Assembly (NCBI GenBank): GCA_005881495.1
Contig: VBHI01000073.1
Location: 1-24,935, forward strand
Direction: 5' to 3'
DNA from: Chloroflexota bacterium
GTDB taxonomy: Bacteria > Chloroflexota > Ktedonobacteria > Ktedonobacterales > Ktedonobacteraceae
Length of the DNA: 24,935 nt
Shown here: piece after piece, positions 6,873-15,392 of the stretch
How the letters are laid out: the number at the start of each line of letters is the position of its first letter
Numbering within the stretch: the first letter of the stretch is position 1
The notes under the pieces: generated by a model
The model's database searches: none
Seen by the model: the letters and a program-made list of their open reading frames with translations, nothing else
What the model was told of the DNA's origin: nothing
Position numbers and translations under genes: made by a program

Positions 6873-8324
6873 ATGTGGCAAAACTATTTACAGCCGACGA
6901 GTCTCGAGGGAGCGCTGGAACTGCTTGAGCAGTACGCAGGAAAGGCGCGAATTGTAGCCGGTGGCACCGATGTCCTGGTAGAGTTGCAACGCGGTGTAAA
7001 ACCCACCGCCACGCTGATCGACATTACGGCCTTGCGCGACCTCAAATACATGCGTGAGGAGAATCGGTACATCCTTTTAGGCGCTCTGACCACGCATAAT
7101 GATGTGATCGCCTCCTCCACATGTGTGCAGTATGCATTGCCATTGGCGCAAGCTTGCTGGGTAGTTGGTGCACCCCAGATTCGCAACCGTGGGACCATCG
7201 TCGGCAACCTGATGACGGCTTCACCTGCAAATGACACGATCACGGCTTTGATGGCGTTGGGCGCGGAACTCGTGCTGGTCCGTCGCGGGAGCGAGCGTAT
7301 CGTGGCGCTGGAAAATTTTTACCCCGGCTTCCGGCAGACGGTTCTCCAATCCGATGAGTTGATCCGCGAAATTCGCATACCTGCAATGCAGAGCAACCAG
7401 CGCGGTATGTTTGTGAGGCTCGGATTGCGCCGGGCCCAGGCGATTTCAGTGATTGACTTCGCGATCATCTTGACATTTGACGAGGAAACGATCATAGATG
7501 CGCGGATCACACTCGGCTCTGTTGCTCCAACGATTGTTCATGCTCATACTGTAGAAACCTATCTCCAGGGCAAAGCGCTCGACGAAGCTGTGTGCCGCGA
7601 GGCGGGCCAACTGACCGTGAACGATGCCTCACCCATTGGTGACGTGCGCGGCTCAGCCACCTATCGACAGGCAACACTGGGCGTCCTCGTCACCCAGGCG
7701 CTGCAGCAGATCGCTGCGGGTAAACAAGCTGAGGGATGGATGGCACAACCGGTGTTACTGGACGCGAACACCGAACTCGATGAAGCGAAGCTCGAATCAA
7801 CACCTCCATCTGGACCATTTGCTGGCACAATCGCCACCGTTATCAACGGCAAGCCCTACCTGATTGCCAACTCTCAGTGGAAGACCCTGCTGAATATGCT
7901 GCGGGAGGACGCCGGGCTGACCGGAACGAAGGAGGGGTGTGCCGAAGGTGAGTGTGGGGCCTGCACTGTCTGGCTAAATGGGCAGGCCGTTATGTCCTGC
8001 CTGGTTCCTGCAGTGCAGGCGCATAACGGCAGGATTACCACGATCGAGGGTCTCTCAGCGGAAGGAGAGGCGCAAGGCGCGGCGTATGGAGGCGAGCTGC
8101 ACCCGCTCCAGCAAGCCTTTATTGATTGTGGTGCGGTACAGTGCGGCTTTTGTATTCCGGGCATGCTGATGGCTGGCGCCAAACTGCTGCAAGAACTCCC
8201 CCATCCCAATCTTGATGAAACGCTGGTCGCCCTTAGTGGCAATATTTGTCGCTGTACCGGCTATCGCAAGATTCTAGACGCGGTGGCGCAGGCTGCACAA
8301 CCTGCAAAAGGAGGTCAAGCATGA
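6873..8324 (+). CDS. Xanthine dehydrogenase FAD-binding and [2Fe-2S] subunit (fused)
   Basis: A 483-residue protein if started at ATG 6873 (AAGGAG 6 nt upstream); ATG 6819 lacks a good ribosome binding site. Residues about 1-290 are an FAD-binding subunit with a CO-dehydrogenase flavoprotein C-terminal domain (VAGGTDVLVEL, IRNRGTIVGNLMTASPAND). Residues about 320-480 carry two [2Fe-2S] clusters: Cys356, 361, 364 and 376 for the plant-type cluster, and Cys424, 427, 459 and 461 for the second (CGFC, CRCTGY). All eight ligands are present. The order FAD then Fe-S is the reverse of the classical XDH order (Fe-S, FAD, Moco). Its stop overlaps the start of the molybdopterin subunit (ATGA), so the two are translationally coupled. 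Together they oxidise hypoxanthine and xanthine to urate. Confidence 0.9.
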   Translation: MWQNYLQPTSLEGALELLEQYAGKARIVAGGTDVLVELQRGVKPTATLIDITALRDLKYMREENRYILLGALTTHNDVIASSTCVQYALPLAQACWVVGAPQIRNRGTIVGNLMTASPANDTITALMALGAELVLVRRGSERIVALENFYPGFRQTVLQSDELIREIRIPAMQSNQRGMFVRLGLRRAQAISVIDFAIILTFDEETIIDARITLGSVAPTIVHAHTVETYLQGKALDEAVCREAGQLTVNDASPIGDVRGSATYRQATLGVLVTQALQQIAAGKQAEGWMAQPVLLDANTELDEAKLESTPPSGPFAGTIATVINGKPYLIANSQWKTLLNMLREDAGLTGTKEGCAEGECGACTVWLNGQAVMSCLVPAVQAHNGRITTIEGLSAEGEAQGAAYGGELHPLQQAFIDCGAVQCGFCIPGMLMAGAKLLQELPHPNLDETLVALSGNICRCTGYRKILDAVAQAAQPAKGGQA

Positions 8325-10741
8325 CAACTCATCTAATCGGCACATCACTCCCGCGAGCAGATGCGCTGGGCAAGGTCACAGGCACGACTCGTTACCCGGC
8401 TGATCTCGTGCGATCAGGCATGCTCCATCTGCAGGTCGTCTTCGCTCATCGCCCGCACGCGCGCATCCTGGCAATTGATACGAGCGCTGCTCTTCAGGAA
8501 CCTGGAGTGGTAGCTGTGCTGACTGCACGTGATGTACCCTACAATGCCCACGGGCTTATCGATGCCGACCAGCCAGTCCTTTGTGGCGATGTCGTGCGCT
8601 TCGAGGGTGATAAAGTGGCGCTGGTGGCAGCGGAAAGTAAGGAAGCTGCTGTCGCTGGTGCCGGGCTGGTCCAGATCGAGTATGACGATCTGCCCGCGCT
8701 CACAGACCCGCGTGCGGCGATGGCACCTGGAGCGCCGCTGGTGCACGAACACCGTGGTTCCAACGTGCTGTTGCACATGCCCATCCGCAAAGGAGATGCG
8801 TTGCGCGCACTGGCCGAGGCAGATGTGGTGCTCGCCGGCGAGTTTAGTACTTCCTGGCAGGAGCACGCCTTCCTCCAGCCTGAAGCGGGCATCGCCTATC
8901 TCGACAAACAGGGCCACGTGGTGATCGAGACGGCCGGCCAGTGGATGCACGAGGACCGCCGTCAAATCGCTGCGATGCTGCGGTTGCCGGAGGAGAAGGT
9001 GGTGGTGCGCTATGCTGCGATTGGCGGAGCCTTTGGTGGTCGCGAGGATCTCTCTGTCCAGCACCTGCTGGCGTTGGCGGCCTGGAAGTTGCAGCGGTCG
9101 GTTGCGATGGTCTGGAGCCGCGAGGAGTCGATGATCGCCCATCACAAGCGCCATCCCATGACGGTCCGCTGCCGCTGGGGTGCCAGGAAGGATGGGCGCA
9201 TCACCGCCGTGGAAGCCGAGGTGATCGCCGATGGAGGAGCCTATGCCTCCACCAGTGTGGAGGTGACCAAAGTGGCGACCCTCTTCTCCAGCGGCTGCTA
9301 CAACGTGCCCAATATCAGCGTCGATGGCTACGCGGTCTACACCAATAATGTTCCCTGTGGAGCCTTCCGCTGCTTCGGCGGTCCACAGTCTCAGTTCGCT
9401 GCAGAGGTCATGGTCACGCGGCTGGCGCAGGCGCTGGGTATCGACCCGGTCGAGATGCGGCGGATCAACCTCTACCGCGAGGGCGATCTGGAGCCGACGC
9501 AGCAGCCACTGCCAGAGGGGGTGACTGTGCGGGAGGTCTTTGAGCGCTGTGTGGCAGAGGCGCGCGAGCGCTGGGGCTACGATGGCCGACCACGCCAGGG
9601 TCAGGCGCCATACCTGCGCAGGGGCATTGGCATCGCCTGCGGACTGAAGAATGTAGGCTATTCGTTTGGCTTCCCCGAGCAGGCGACGGCGACGGCGGAA
9701 ATCTACGGCGAGGCAGAGATCGAACGGGTCGTGGTGCGCATTGGCGCAGCCGAGGTGGGGCAAGGTACACACCTGGCAATGCGGCAGATCGCCGCCGAGA
9801 CACTAGGGGTATCACTAGAAAAGGTGACGCTGGTTGCCGATGATAGCAGTATCTCGCCCAACGCGGGCAGTGCCTCGGCCTCGCGCCTGACATTCATGGC
9901 CGGGCGAGCTGTGCATGACGCAGCGCTTGCCGTCCGTAGGAAGTGGAGCGAGTCGGAGAAGTACTACGCGGAGGAAACGGTGCAGTTCCGACCACCGGCA
10001 ACGACACCGCTCGATCCCGTGACTGGAGCGGGGAGGCCCAACTTCTGCTATGGCTATACGGCGCAGGCAGTGGAGGTGGAGGTCAACACGCTGACGGGGC
10101 AGGTGCAGGTACTGCGCATCATCAGTGTGCATGACGTGGGGCGGGCCATCAATCCCCAGCAGGTGGAGGGGCAGATCGAGGGCTGCCTGGCGCAGGCACT
10201 CGGCTATGCACTGCTCGAACACTTCCAGGTGCGGGATGGGCGGGTGCTTACGCCCTACTTCAGCACCTACCTGCTGCCGACGGTGCTCGATATGCCGGTG
10301 GAAGTGACGCCGGTCATCCTGGAGTTGGCCGACCCTCATGGGCCCTTCGGAGCGCGTGGGATGGCAGAGATGCCACTCTCGTGCTTTGCCCCGGCGGTCG
10401 CCAGCGCCATCCATGACGCAACCGGCGTCTGGCTCTCGCAGCAGCCGATGATCCCGGAGCGAGTGCTGGCGGCCCTTATGGAGCAAATGTACAGTAGGCC
10501 TGCAATAGCAAGCGCCAAAAACCTATATATCGTTCAAGAAGCTATTGCCTTTTGGCAAGAAGCTCATTCAAGTACGCTGGATTGGAGCCAGGAGAGCATG
10601 AGCGAAGCGCTCTTGACCGGGCTTTGCCAGCAGAAAGGACAAGTGATTAGAGGATGGCTAGCATTCAAAGTGTTCTTTCAGGATTCAGGGGAAAGGGGCG
10701 CACCGGCGCTATCCACCCGGTGGACCAGGTTCCGCCAGTAG
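8321..10741 (+). CDS. xdhA: Xanthine dehydrogenase molybdopterin-binding subunit
   Basis: The true start is ATG 8321, after AAAGGAGGT and overlapping the upstream stop as ATGA. The frame is open further upstream, but that part is out-of-frame Fe-S subunit sequence. The product is 806 residues. An aldehyde-oxidase/XDH a/b hammerhead domain is followed by molybdopterin-binding motifs: GGAFGGRE (235-242), GAFRCFGGPQ (347-356), GQGTHLAMRQ, and GMAEMPLSCFAPA with the likely catalytic Glu683. The conserved protein should end near residue 720 (PERVLAALMEQ). About 85 further residues, with no recognised domain and different composition, overlap the permease start by 88 nt. The tail may be natural or may follow loss of an older stop codon. 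Confidence 0.92.
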   Translation: MTTHLIGTSLPRADALGKVTGTTRYPADLVRSGMLHLQVVFAHRPHARILAIDTSAALQEPGVVAVLTARDVPYNAHGLIDADQPVLCGDVVRFEGDKVALVAAESKEAAVAGAGLVQIEYDDLPALTDPRAAMAPGAPLVHEHRGSNVLLHMPIRKGDALRALAEADVVLAGEFSTSWQEHAFLQPEAGIAYLDKQGHVVIETAGQWMHEDRRQIAAMLRLPEEKVVVRYAAIGGAFGGREDLSVQHLLALAAWKLQRSVAMVWSREESMIAHHKRHPMTVRCRWGARKDGRITAVEAEVIADGGAYASTSVEVTKVATLFSSGCYNVPNISVDGYAVYTNNVPCGAFRCFGGPQSQFAAEVMVTRLAQALGIDPVEMRRINLYREGDLEPTQQPLPEGVTVREVFERCVAEARERWGYDGRPRQGQAPYLRRGIGIACGLKNVGYSFGFPEQATATAEIYGEAEIERVVVRIGAAEVGQGTHLAMRQIAAETLGVSLEKVTLVADDSSISPNAGSASASRLTFMAGRAVHDAALAVRRKWSESEKYYAEETVQFRPPATTPLDPVTGAGRPNFCYGYTAQAVEVEVNTLTGQVQVLRIISVHDVGRAINPQQVEGQIEGCLAQALGYALLEHFQVRDGRVLTPYFSTYLLPTVLDMPVEVTPVILELADPHGPFGARGMAEMPLSCFAPAVASAIHDATGVWLSQQPMIPERVLAALMEQMYSRPAIASAKNLYIVQEAIAFWQEAHSSTLDWSQESMSEALLTGLCQQKGQVIRGWLAFKVFFQDSGERGAPALSTRWTRFRQ

Positions 10742-12651
10742 AGCGCCTGGTTGTCTACGGGCTCCAGCATGTACTGGCATTTTACGCGGGCGCAGTCATT
10801 GTACCGCTGCTTCTCGCGGCGGCTATCGGCCTATCGAACGCGCAACTGATCGCACTGATTAGCGCCGACCTCTTCACGTGTGGGATTGCTTCCATTATCC
10901 AGTCTGTCGGCTTCTGGAAGGTAGGCGTGCGGCTGCCGCTCATTCAGGGGGTCACCTTCACCGCCGTCGCACCGATGATCGCCATAGGCAACGCGGCGGG
11001 TGGTGGCACGGCGGGACTACTCGCGATCTACGGAGCCGTGATCATCGCCGGTATCTTCACGTTCCTGATCGCCCCCTACTACAGCCGGCTGTTGCACCTG
11101 TTCCCGCCGGTCGTGACCGGCACAGTCATCACGATCATCGGCGTCACCTTAGTGCCAGTGGCTATTCAGTCCGCTGGTGGCGGCAATCCGGCAGCTCCCG
11201 ATTTCGTTAGTCTCCAGAACCTGGCGTTCGCGGGCGGAACGCTGCTGCTAATACTCCTCATCTACCGGTTTTTCCGTGGTTTCCTCAGTACCATCGCCGT
11301 CCTGCTCGGGCTGGTCATCGGTACGGCTGTCGCCGCAGCGTTTGGATTGGTTGACTTCAGTGCAGTTGGGAAAGCAGGGTGGGTGGGCGTCACCACGCCA
11401 TTTCACTTCGGGCTACCGACGTTCGGCCTGGCAGCGATCATATCCATGGTGATTGTCATGCTGATCACGGCCGTGGAGACCACGGGTGACGTCTTCGCTA
11501 CCGGCGAGATCGTGGAAAAGACCATCCACCAGGAGGACATTGCGCGGGCGCTGCGGGCAGATGGGCTCTCAACGCTGCTCGGTGGTATCCTGAACTCTTT
11601 CCCCTACACCTGCTTTGCTGAAAATATCGGGCTTGTGCGGCTGACCCGCGTCAAGAGCCGTTTCGTCGTAGCAACTGCAGGTGTGATCATGATCCTCCTC
11701 GGGCTTCTTCCCAAGGTAGCTGCACTCGTCTCTGCTATCCCTCCGCCCGTGCTTGGCGGCGCGGCAATCGTTCTCTTCGCCACCGTCGCCGTGGTTGGAA
11801 TACAAACGCTCTCACGGGTCAACTTCCACGATGAATATAACGTGGTTATCGTGGCTGTCAGCATCGGGCTGGCCATGATTCCAGTGGCGTTTCCGAATTT
11901 CTATAAGAACTTTCCGTCAGGAGTGCAGATCATCGTGGGCAGCAGCATCACGATGGGCAGCCTTTCCGCCATCTTGCTAAACTTCTTTTTCAACGTGCTG
12001 ACCGGTAAGAGCAGGCTGGTGGAGGAAGTCACTCCCACGCCCTGGCTTCCCGAGAAGATCTCGCTCAGCCAGGTGGACCACCTGAGCAAGAACGAGTTCG
12101 TGGAGAAGTTCGGACGGCTCTTCCAGGGCGGGGACTGGATCGCTGAGGAAGCATGGCAAAAGCGGCCTTTCCAAAGTCTCTATGAGCTGCGCCATGCGTT
12201 CCAGGATGCCATGTTTGACGCCCCGCCCGAGCGCCAGCTGGAACTCATACGATCCTACCCAGATCTGGGCAGAATACTCAGATCGGAGCAGACCTCATCA
12301 AGCTCTGAACCCACATACAACGCGTACGAGATCATGCAGATCCCGGTCGAGGGGCTGCTGAGTCTGGAATCCTTGCGGGATCAGAGCTCGGCGGGTCTCG
12401 ATCGCCTCTCTCCAGAAGAGTACGAGTCATTTAGCAAGCTGAACAAAGCCTACCGTGACAAATTTGGCTTCCCACTGGTGGTTTGCGTCAGGGAGAACAC
12501 CAAAGAGACCATCCTGGCGAGCGGCAAAGACCGGTTGGAGAACTCCCCAGCACAGGAGAAGGCAGTCGCTCTCGTTGAGATCGCCAAGATCGCCAACCTG
12601 CGTCTCCAGGATCTCGTCGAGGCGCCTGTCGTAGAAGCCGCAAGTAGTTGA
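10654..12651 (+). CDS. NCS2 purine permease fused to a C-terminal OHCU-decarboxylase-like domain
   Basis: 665 residues. Residues about 20-460 are an NCS2 (uracil/xanthine/urate) permease: HPVDQVPPVERLVVYGLQHV, many hydrophobic segments, AVETTGD (TM8, Glu275) and FAENIGLVRLT (TM10, Glu323). In xanthine transporters such as E. coli XanQ the TM10 position is Gln; Glu is found in the uracil permease UraA. Substrate is thus less certain than context suggests. Residues about 470-655 are UraD-like (SSAGLDRLSPEE, FGFPLVVCVRE, EIAKIANLRL). The catalytic HPDL motif reads YPDL (Tyr535), and an insertion of roughly 30 residues follows. The start at 10654 fits the family's N-terminus but lies inside xdhA with only a poor ribosome binding site. 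Alternative: a gene fusion whose domain binds intermediate rather than catalysing. Confidence 0.88.
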   Translation: MASIQSVLSGFRGKGRTGAIHPVDQVPPVERLVVYGLQHVLAFYAGAVIVPLLLAAAIGLSNAQLIALISADLFTCGIASIIQSVGFWKVGVRLPLIQGVTFTAVAPMIAIGNAAGGGTAGLLAIYGAVIIAGIFTFLIAPYYSRLLHLFPPVVTGTVITIIGVTLVPVAIQSAGGGNPAAPDFVSLQNLAFAGGTLLLILLIYRFFRGFLSTIAVLLGLVIGTAVAAAFGLVDFSAVGKAGWVGVTTPFHFGLPTFGLAAIISMVIVMLITAVETTGDVFATGEIVEKTIHQEDIARALRADGLSTLLGGILNSFPYTCFAENIGLVRLTRVKSRFVVATAGVIMILLGLLPKVAALVSAIPPPVLGGAAIVLFATVAVVGIQTLSRVNFHDEYNVVIVAVSIGLAMIPVAFPNFYKNFPSGVQIIVGSSITMGSLSAILLNFFFNVLTGKSRLVEEVTPTPWLPEKISLSQVDHLSKNEFVEKFGRLFQGGDWIAEEAWQKRPFQSLYELRHAFQDAMFDAPPERQLELIRSYPDLGRILRSEQTSSSSEPTYNAYEIMQIPVEGLLSLESLRDQSSAGLDRLSPEEYESFSKLNKAYRDKFGFPLVVCVRENTKETILASGKDRLENSPAQEKAVALVEIAKIANLRLQDLVEAPVVEAASS

Positions 12652-12669
12652 ATGAGGCAGGAAGTGACC

Positions 12670-12713
12670 GACTGTCGTCATGCCCACCAACATGGGTGGG
12701 TACGACGACAGTC
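12670..12713. other. Stem-loop after the permease-UraD gene
   Basis: GACTGTCGTC (12670-12679) pairs perfectly with GACGACAGTC (12704-12713). Inside it, CCCACC (12683-12688) pairs with GGTGGG (12695-12700). There is no following T-run, so it is not a classic terminator. It may stabilise the 3' end of the operon mRNA or cause partial termination before the deaminase gene. Confidence 0.5.
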
Positions 12714-13059
12714 GAGCAGCGGCCGATGAGCAGGCTGGACACTACTATTGGCTTTGAAAATGTTCCCCGCATCTGGGAAAATGGCAGCGGCTTCCGGCAC
12801 CTGCTCACGATCCAACACCAGGGAGCCGAGGGCGAGGTTTCCGGCAGAAGGACAGGAACCACAGGAAGAAAGGAGGAATGCGACGCTTGTTGCAAGGTTT
12901 CATGACCTTTCAGGCAAGGCTCGGGCGCAGCTGATGCACGTTCGCGCATGATGGCGACAGCGTCAGACGAGGCGGAAGTCGACAACGAAAGTTGCGAGCG
13001 TCCTTGCTCCCCGCACTTACACCTCCTCAGGCTCATGGAAGAAGCGTCGCAAACGCAAG
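12714..13059. other. Gap before the deaminase gene
   Basis: I see no gene, RNA or clear promoter in this stretch. No copy of the TTGACA-N17-TATACT/TGGAAA arrangement is present, so the deaminase may rely on read-through or on a promoter I cannot recognise. Small ORFs on both strands lack similarity to known families. Confidence 0.45.
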
Positions 13060-14424
13060 ATGACGTCACTGCTCATTCAGCATGCTGCACAGATCGTGTC
13101 GATGGATGATGCCGACACTCGTTGGACAGATGGTAGCATCTATGTAGAGGGGAATGTGATTCAGCAGATCGGGCCGACGGATCAACTCCCGCAAGAAGCG
13201 GATCAGGTGATCGACGCACGGGAAATGATTATTCTTCCTGGCCTGGTGAATACACATCATCACTTTTACCAGACACTCACGCGCAATCTCCCTGCGGCAC
13301 AAGATGCCAATCTGTTTTCCTGGTTGCGCATCCATTACCCGATCTGGGCGGGTCTCACCCCTGAAGCCATGTACGTCAGTACCAAAACTGCCATCGCGGA
13401 GCTAATGCTTTCGGGCTGTACGACATCGAGCGATCACTGTTACATCTGGCCTAACGGGGCCCACATCGATGATCAGATTTCAGGGGCTGCAGAGATGGGT
13501 TTTCGCTTTCACGCCGCACGGGGCTCTATGTCGGTAGGAGAAGCGCAAGGAGGCCTGCCACCAGATAGTGTGGTAGAGGACGAGGAGGCGATCCTGCGCG
13601 ACTCGCAGCGAGTTATCGAGGACTACCATGATGCGAAGCGGTACGCCATGCTTCGGATTGTGCTCGCTCCGTGCTCGCCCTTCTCGGTATCTCCTCATTT
13701 GATGCGGCAAAGTGCGGAGCTAGCCCGTTCCTACGGCGTGTTTTTGCATACGCATTTAGCCGAAACGCTCGATGAAGCGTCCTACTGCACGGCGACCTTT
13801 GGCCGCACGCCGGTGGAACTGGCGGAAGACCTTGGGTGGGTGGGACCGGATGTGTGGCACGCGCACATGGTTCACCCCGGTGCAGAGGAGATTCTTCGTT
13901 TGGGGCAGACACGTACTGGCGTCGCACACTGTCCCAGCTCGAATATGCGGCTTGCTTCAGGCATCGCTCCAATCGGCCCACTACGTCAGGCTGGTGTGCG
14001 TGTTAGTCTCGGCGTGGATGGCTCAGCATCCAACGATTGTTCGCATATGCTTGCAGAAGCACGGCAGGCGCTACTCTTGCACCGGGTGACGAGAAATCCA
14101 GCAGCAATTACCGCCAGAGAAGTGCTCTGGCTGGCAACGCGGGGTGGTGCAGCCGTCCTCGGTCGCGATGATATTGGCTCCCTCGCACCTGGCATGGCCG
14201 CAGACTTCATCGGCTATCGTCTGGATACGCTGGGACTCGCGGGAGGTGCTACTCACGATCCGCTTGCCTCGCTCGTCTTTTGCCATCCACCACAAGTGGA
14301 TTTGAGCGTGATCAATGGACGGCTGCGTGTCCAGGAACAAAGGCTACTCGATGTCGACCTACCTTCACTCATTCGGCGTCATAACGGCATCGCTCGCGCC
14401 CTCGTGCGCGGGGAACTACATTAG
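13060..14424 (+). CDS. 8-oxoguanine deaminase / amidohydrolase (AtzB/TrzA-like)
   Basis: This 454-residue protein belongs to the metal-dependent amidohydrolase superfamily. Metal-site motifs are NTHHHFYQTLTR (His66, His68), HTHLAE (His232, Glu235), HAHMVHP (267-269) and GVDGSASND (Asp320). The segment ARGSMSVGEAQGGLPPD and the overall layout match the group containing 8-oxoguanine deaminase and the hydroxyatrazine hydrolase relatives. In a purine operon the expected reaction is deamination of 8-oxoguanine to urate, or guanine or isoguanine deamination. It is 408 nt downstream of the permease gene and convergent with hpt (39 nt apart). Superfamily certain; substrate inferred. The ATG has no strong ribosome binding site. 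Confidence 0.82.
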   Translation: MTSLLIQHAAQIVSMDDADTRWTDGSIYVEGNVIQQIGPTDQLPQEADQVIDAREMIILPGLVNTHHHFYQTLTRNLPAAQDANLFSWLRIHYPIWAGLTPEAMYVSTKTAIAELMLSGCTTSSDHCYIWPNGAHIDDQISGAAEMGFRFHAARGSMSVGEAQGGLPPDSVVEDEEAILRDSQRVIEDYHDAKRYAMLRIVLAPCSPFSVSPHLMRQSAELARSYGVFLHTHLAETLDEASYCTATFGRTPVELAEDLGWVGPDVWHAHMVHPGAEEILRLGQTRTGVAHCPSSNMRLASGIAPIGPLRQAGVRVSLGVDGSASNDCSHMLAEARQALLLHRVTRNPAAITAREVLWLATRGGAAVLGRDDIGSLAPGMAADFIGYRLDTLGLAGGATHDPLASLVFCHPPQVDLSVINGRLRVQEQRLLDVDLPSLIRRHNGIARALVRGELH

Positions 14425-14463
14425 GCCTACTAGTACATGTCCATGTTGCTGCATTGCTTCTCA

Positions 14464-15039
14464 TCACTGTGAGGTAGGAAATGCCCTCTTCCCAGTATAG
14501 ATCTCTGGATTGAGCACCCCGATATAGTGCAGGTTGCGGTAGAACTGTGCGTAGTCCAGGCCATACCCCACAACAAAACGGTTGGGGATGCGAAAGCCGA
14601 TGTAATCGAGCTGTGGCATATGCTCACGTTCCCTGGTCTTCTCAAGCAAGACACAGACACGCAGCGAGGCTGGCCTGCGGTTCTGGAGCGTGTCCAGCAA
14701 ATACTGTAGCGTCAAACCGCTGTCAATGATATCTTCGACAACGAGCACATCCTTGCCCTCAATTGGGTCATCCAGGTCTTTGAGGATACGCACCACGCCA
14801 CTGGATTCGGTCGCACTGCCATAGCTAGAGATGGCAATGAAATCGAGTTCCAGCGGCAACCGAATGGCGCGAATCAGGTCTACCAGGAACATCGCGCCAC
14901 CCTTGAGGATGCCAAGCAGGAGAAGACGCCGCCCGTGGTAATCACGGGTGATGTCGGCCCCGAGTTCTGCGATGCGGCGCTGCAAGGTGGCTTCATCAAT
15001 GAGTATCTCTTCAATATCTTGGTGAACTTTGTCGTTCAT
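14464..15039 (-). CDS. hpt: Hypoxanthine phosphoribosyltransferase
   Basis: A 191-residue type I phosphoribosyltransferase that salvages hypoxanthine (and often guanine) to IMP or GMP using PRPP. The PRPP-binding loop VLVVEDIIDSGLT lies at residues 98-110. The GILKGGAMF segment and flexible-loop SSYGSATES are also typical, as is the C-terminal FVVGYGLDYAQFYRNL. GGAGG sits 6 nt before the ATG. It is the last gene on the minus-strand side, 353 nt beyond the pyruvate kinase remnant, and convergent with the deaminase. It balances degradation by recovering bases when nitrogen is sufficient. Confidence 0.93.
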   Translation of the reverse strand: MNDKVHQDIEEILIDEATLQRRIAELGADITRDYHGRRLLLLGILKGGAMFLVDLIRAIRLPLELDFIAISSYGSATESSGVVRILKDLDDPIEGKDVLVVEDIIDSGLTLQYLLDTLQNRRPASLRVCVLLEKTREREHMPQLDYIGFRIPNRFVVGYGLDYAQFYRNLHYIGVLNPEIYTGKRAFPTSQ

Positions 15040-15392
15040 CTCGCCTCCAAATCAATGATTGGCTCGTTTCTGCAGCATGCATCTATCTGGTGTCTAAACA
15101 CTCGCACATCGGCTACCAGCCGCGTAGCCCCCGTGAGGTAGACCTGAGCCTATGCAGGCGGCTGACCACAGAACACCGCGAGAAACATCAACTCGCACAG
15201 TGATGGGCGTTGCACAGCAGATACACCATCTTCAATATGCACTATCTTATCATAACTCCGGAACCCTGCGGATTTCCTTGCTCCTGTTTTGAGGCCCTAA
15301 GTGAAGGTCGGTAACACCAGATGCGAAGATGCGCTTAAGTCACACTAAACTACCCTATTGCCAATCACCCGTTCGGGAACATACTTGTTGCC
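15040..15392. other. Gap between the pyruvate kinase remnant and hpt
   Basis: No coding sequence or RNA gene is apparent. A promoter for hpt is expected here, on the minus strand, but I find only a loose TAAGAT-type -10 without a matching -35. The hpt ribosome binding site is at the 15040 side. Confidence 0.4.

Noticed and set aside
8414..9772. A 452-codon minus-strand ORF opposite xdhA
   Set aside because: A GC-rich shadow of a strongly conserved gene; its peptide is rich in His, Arg and Gln with no domain.
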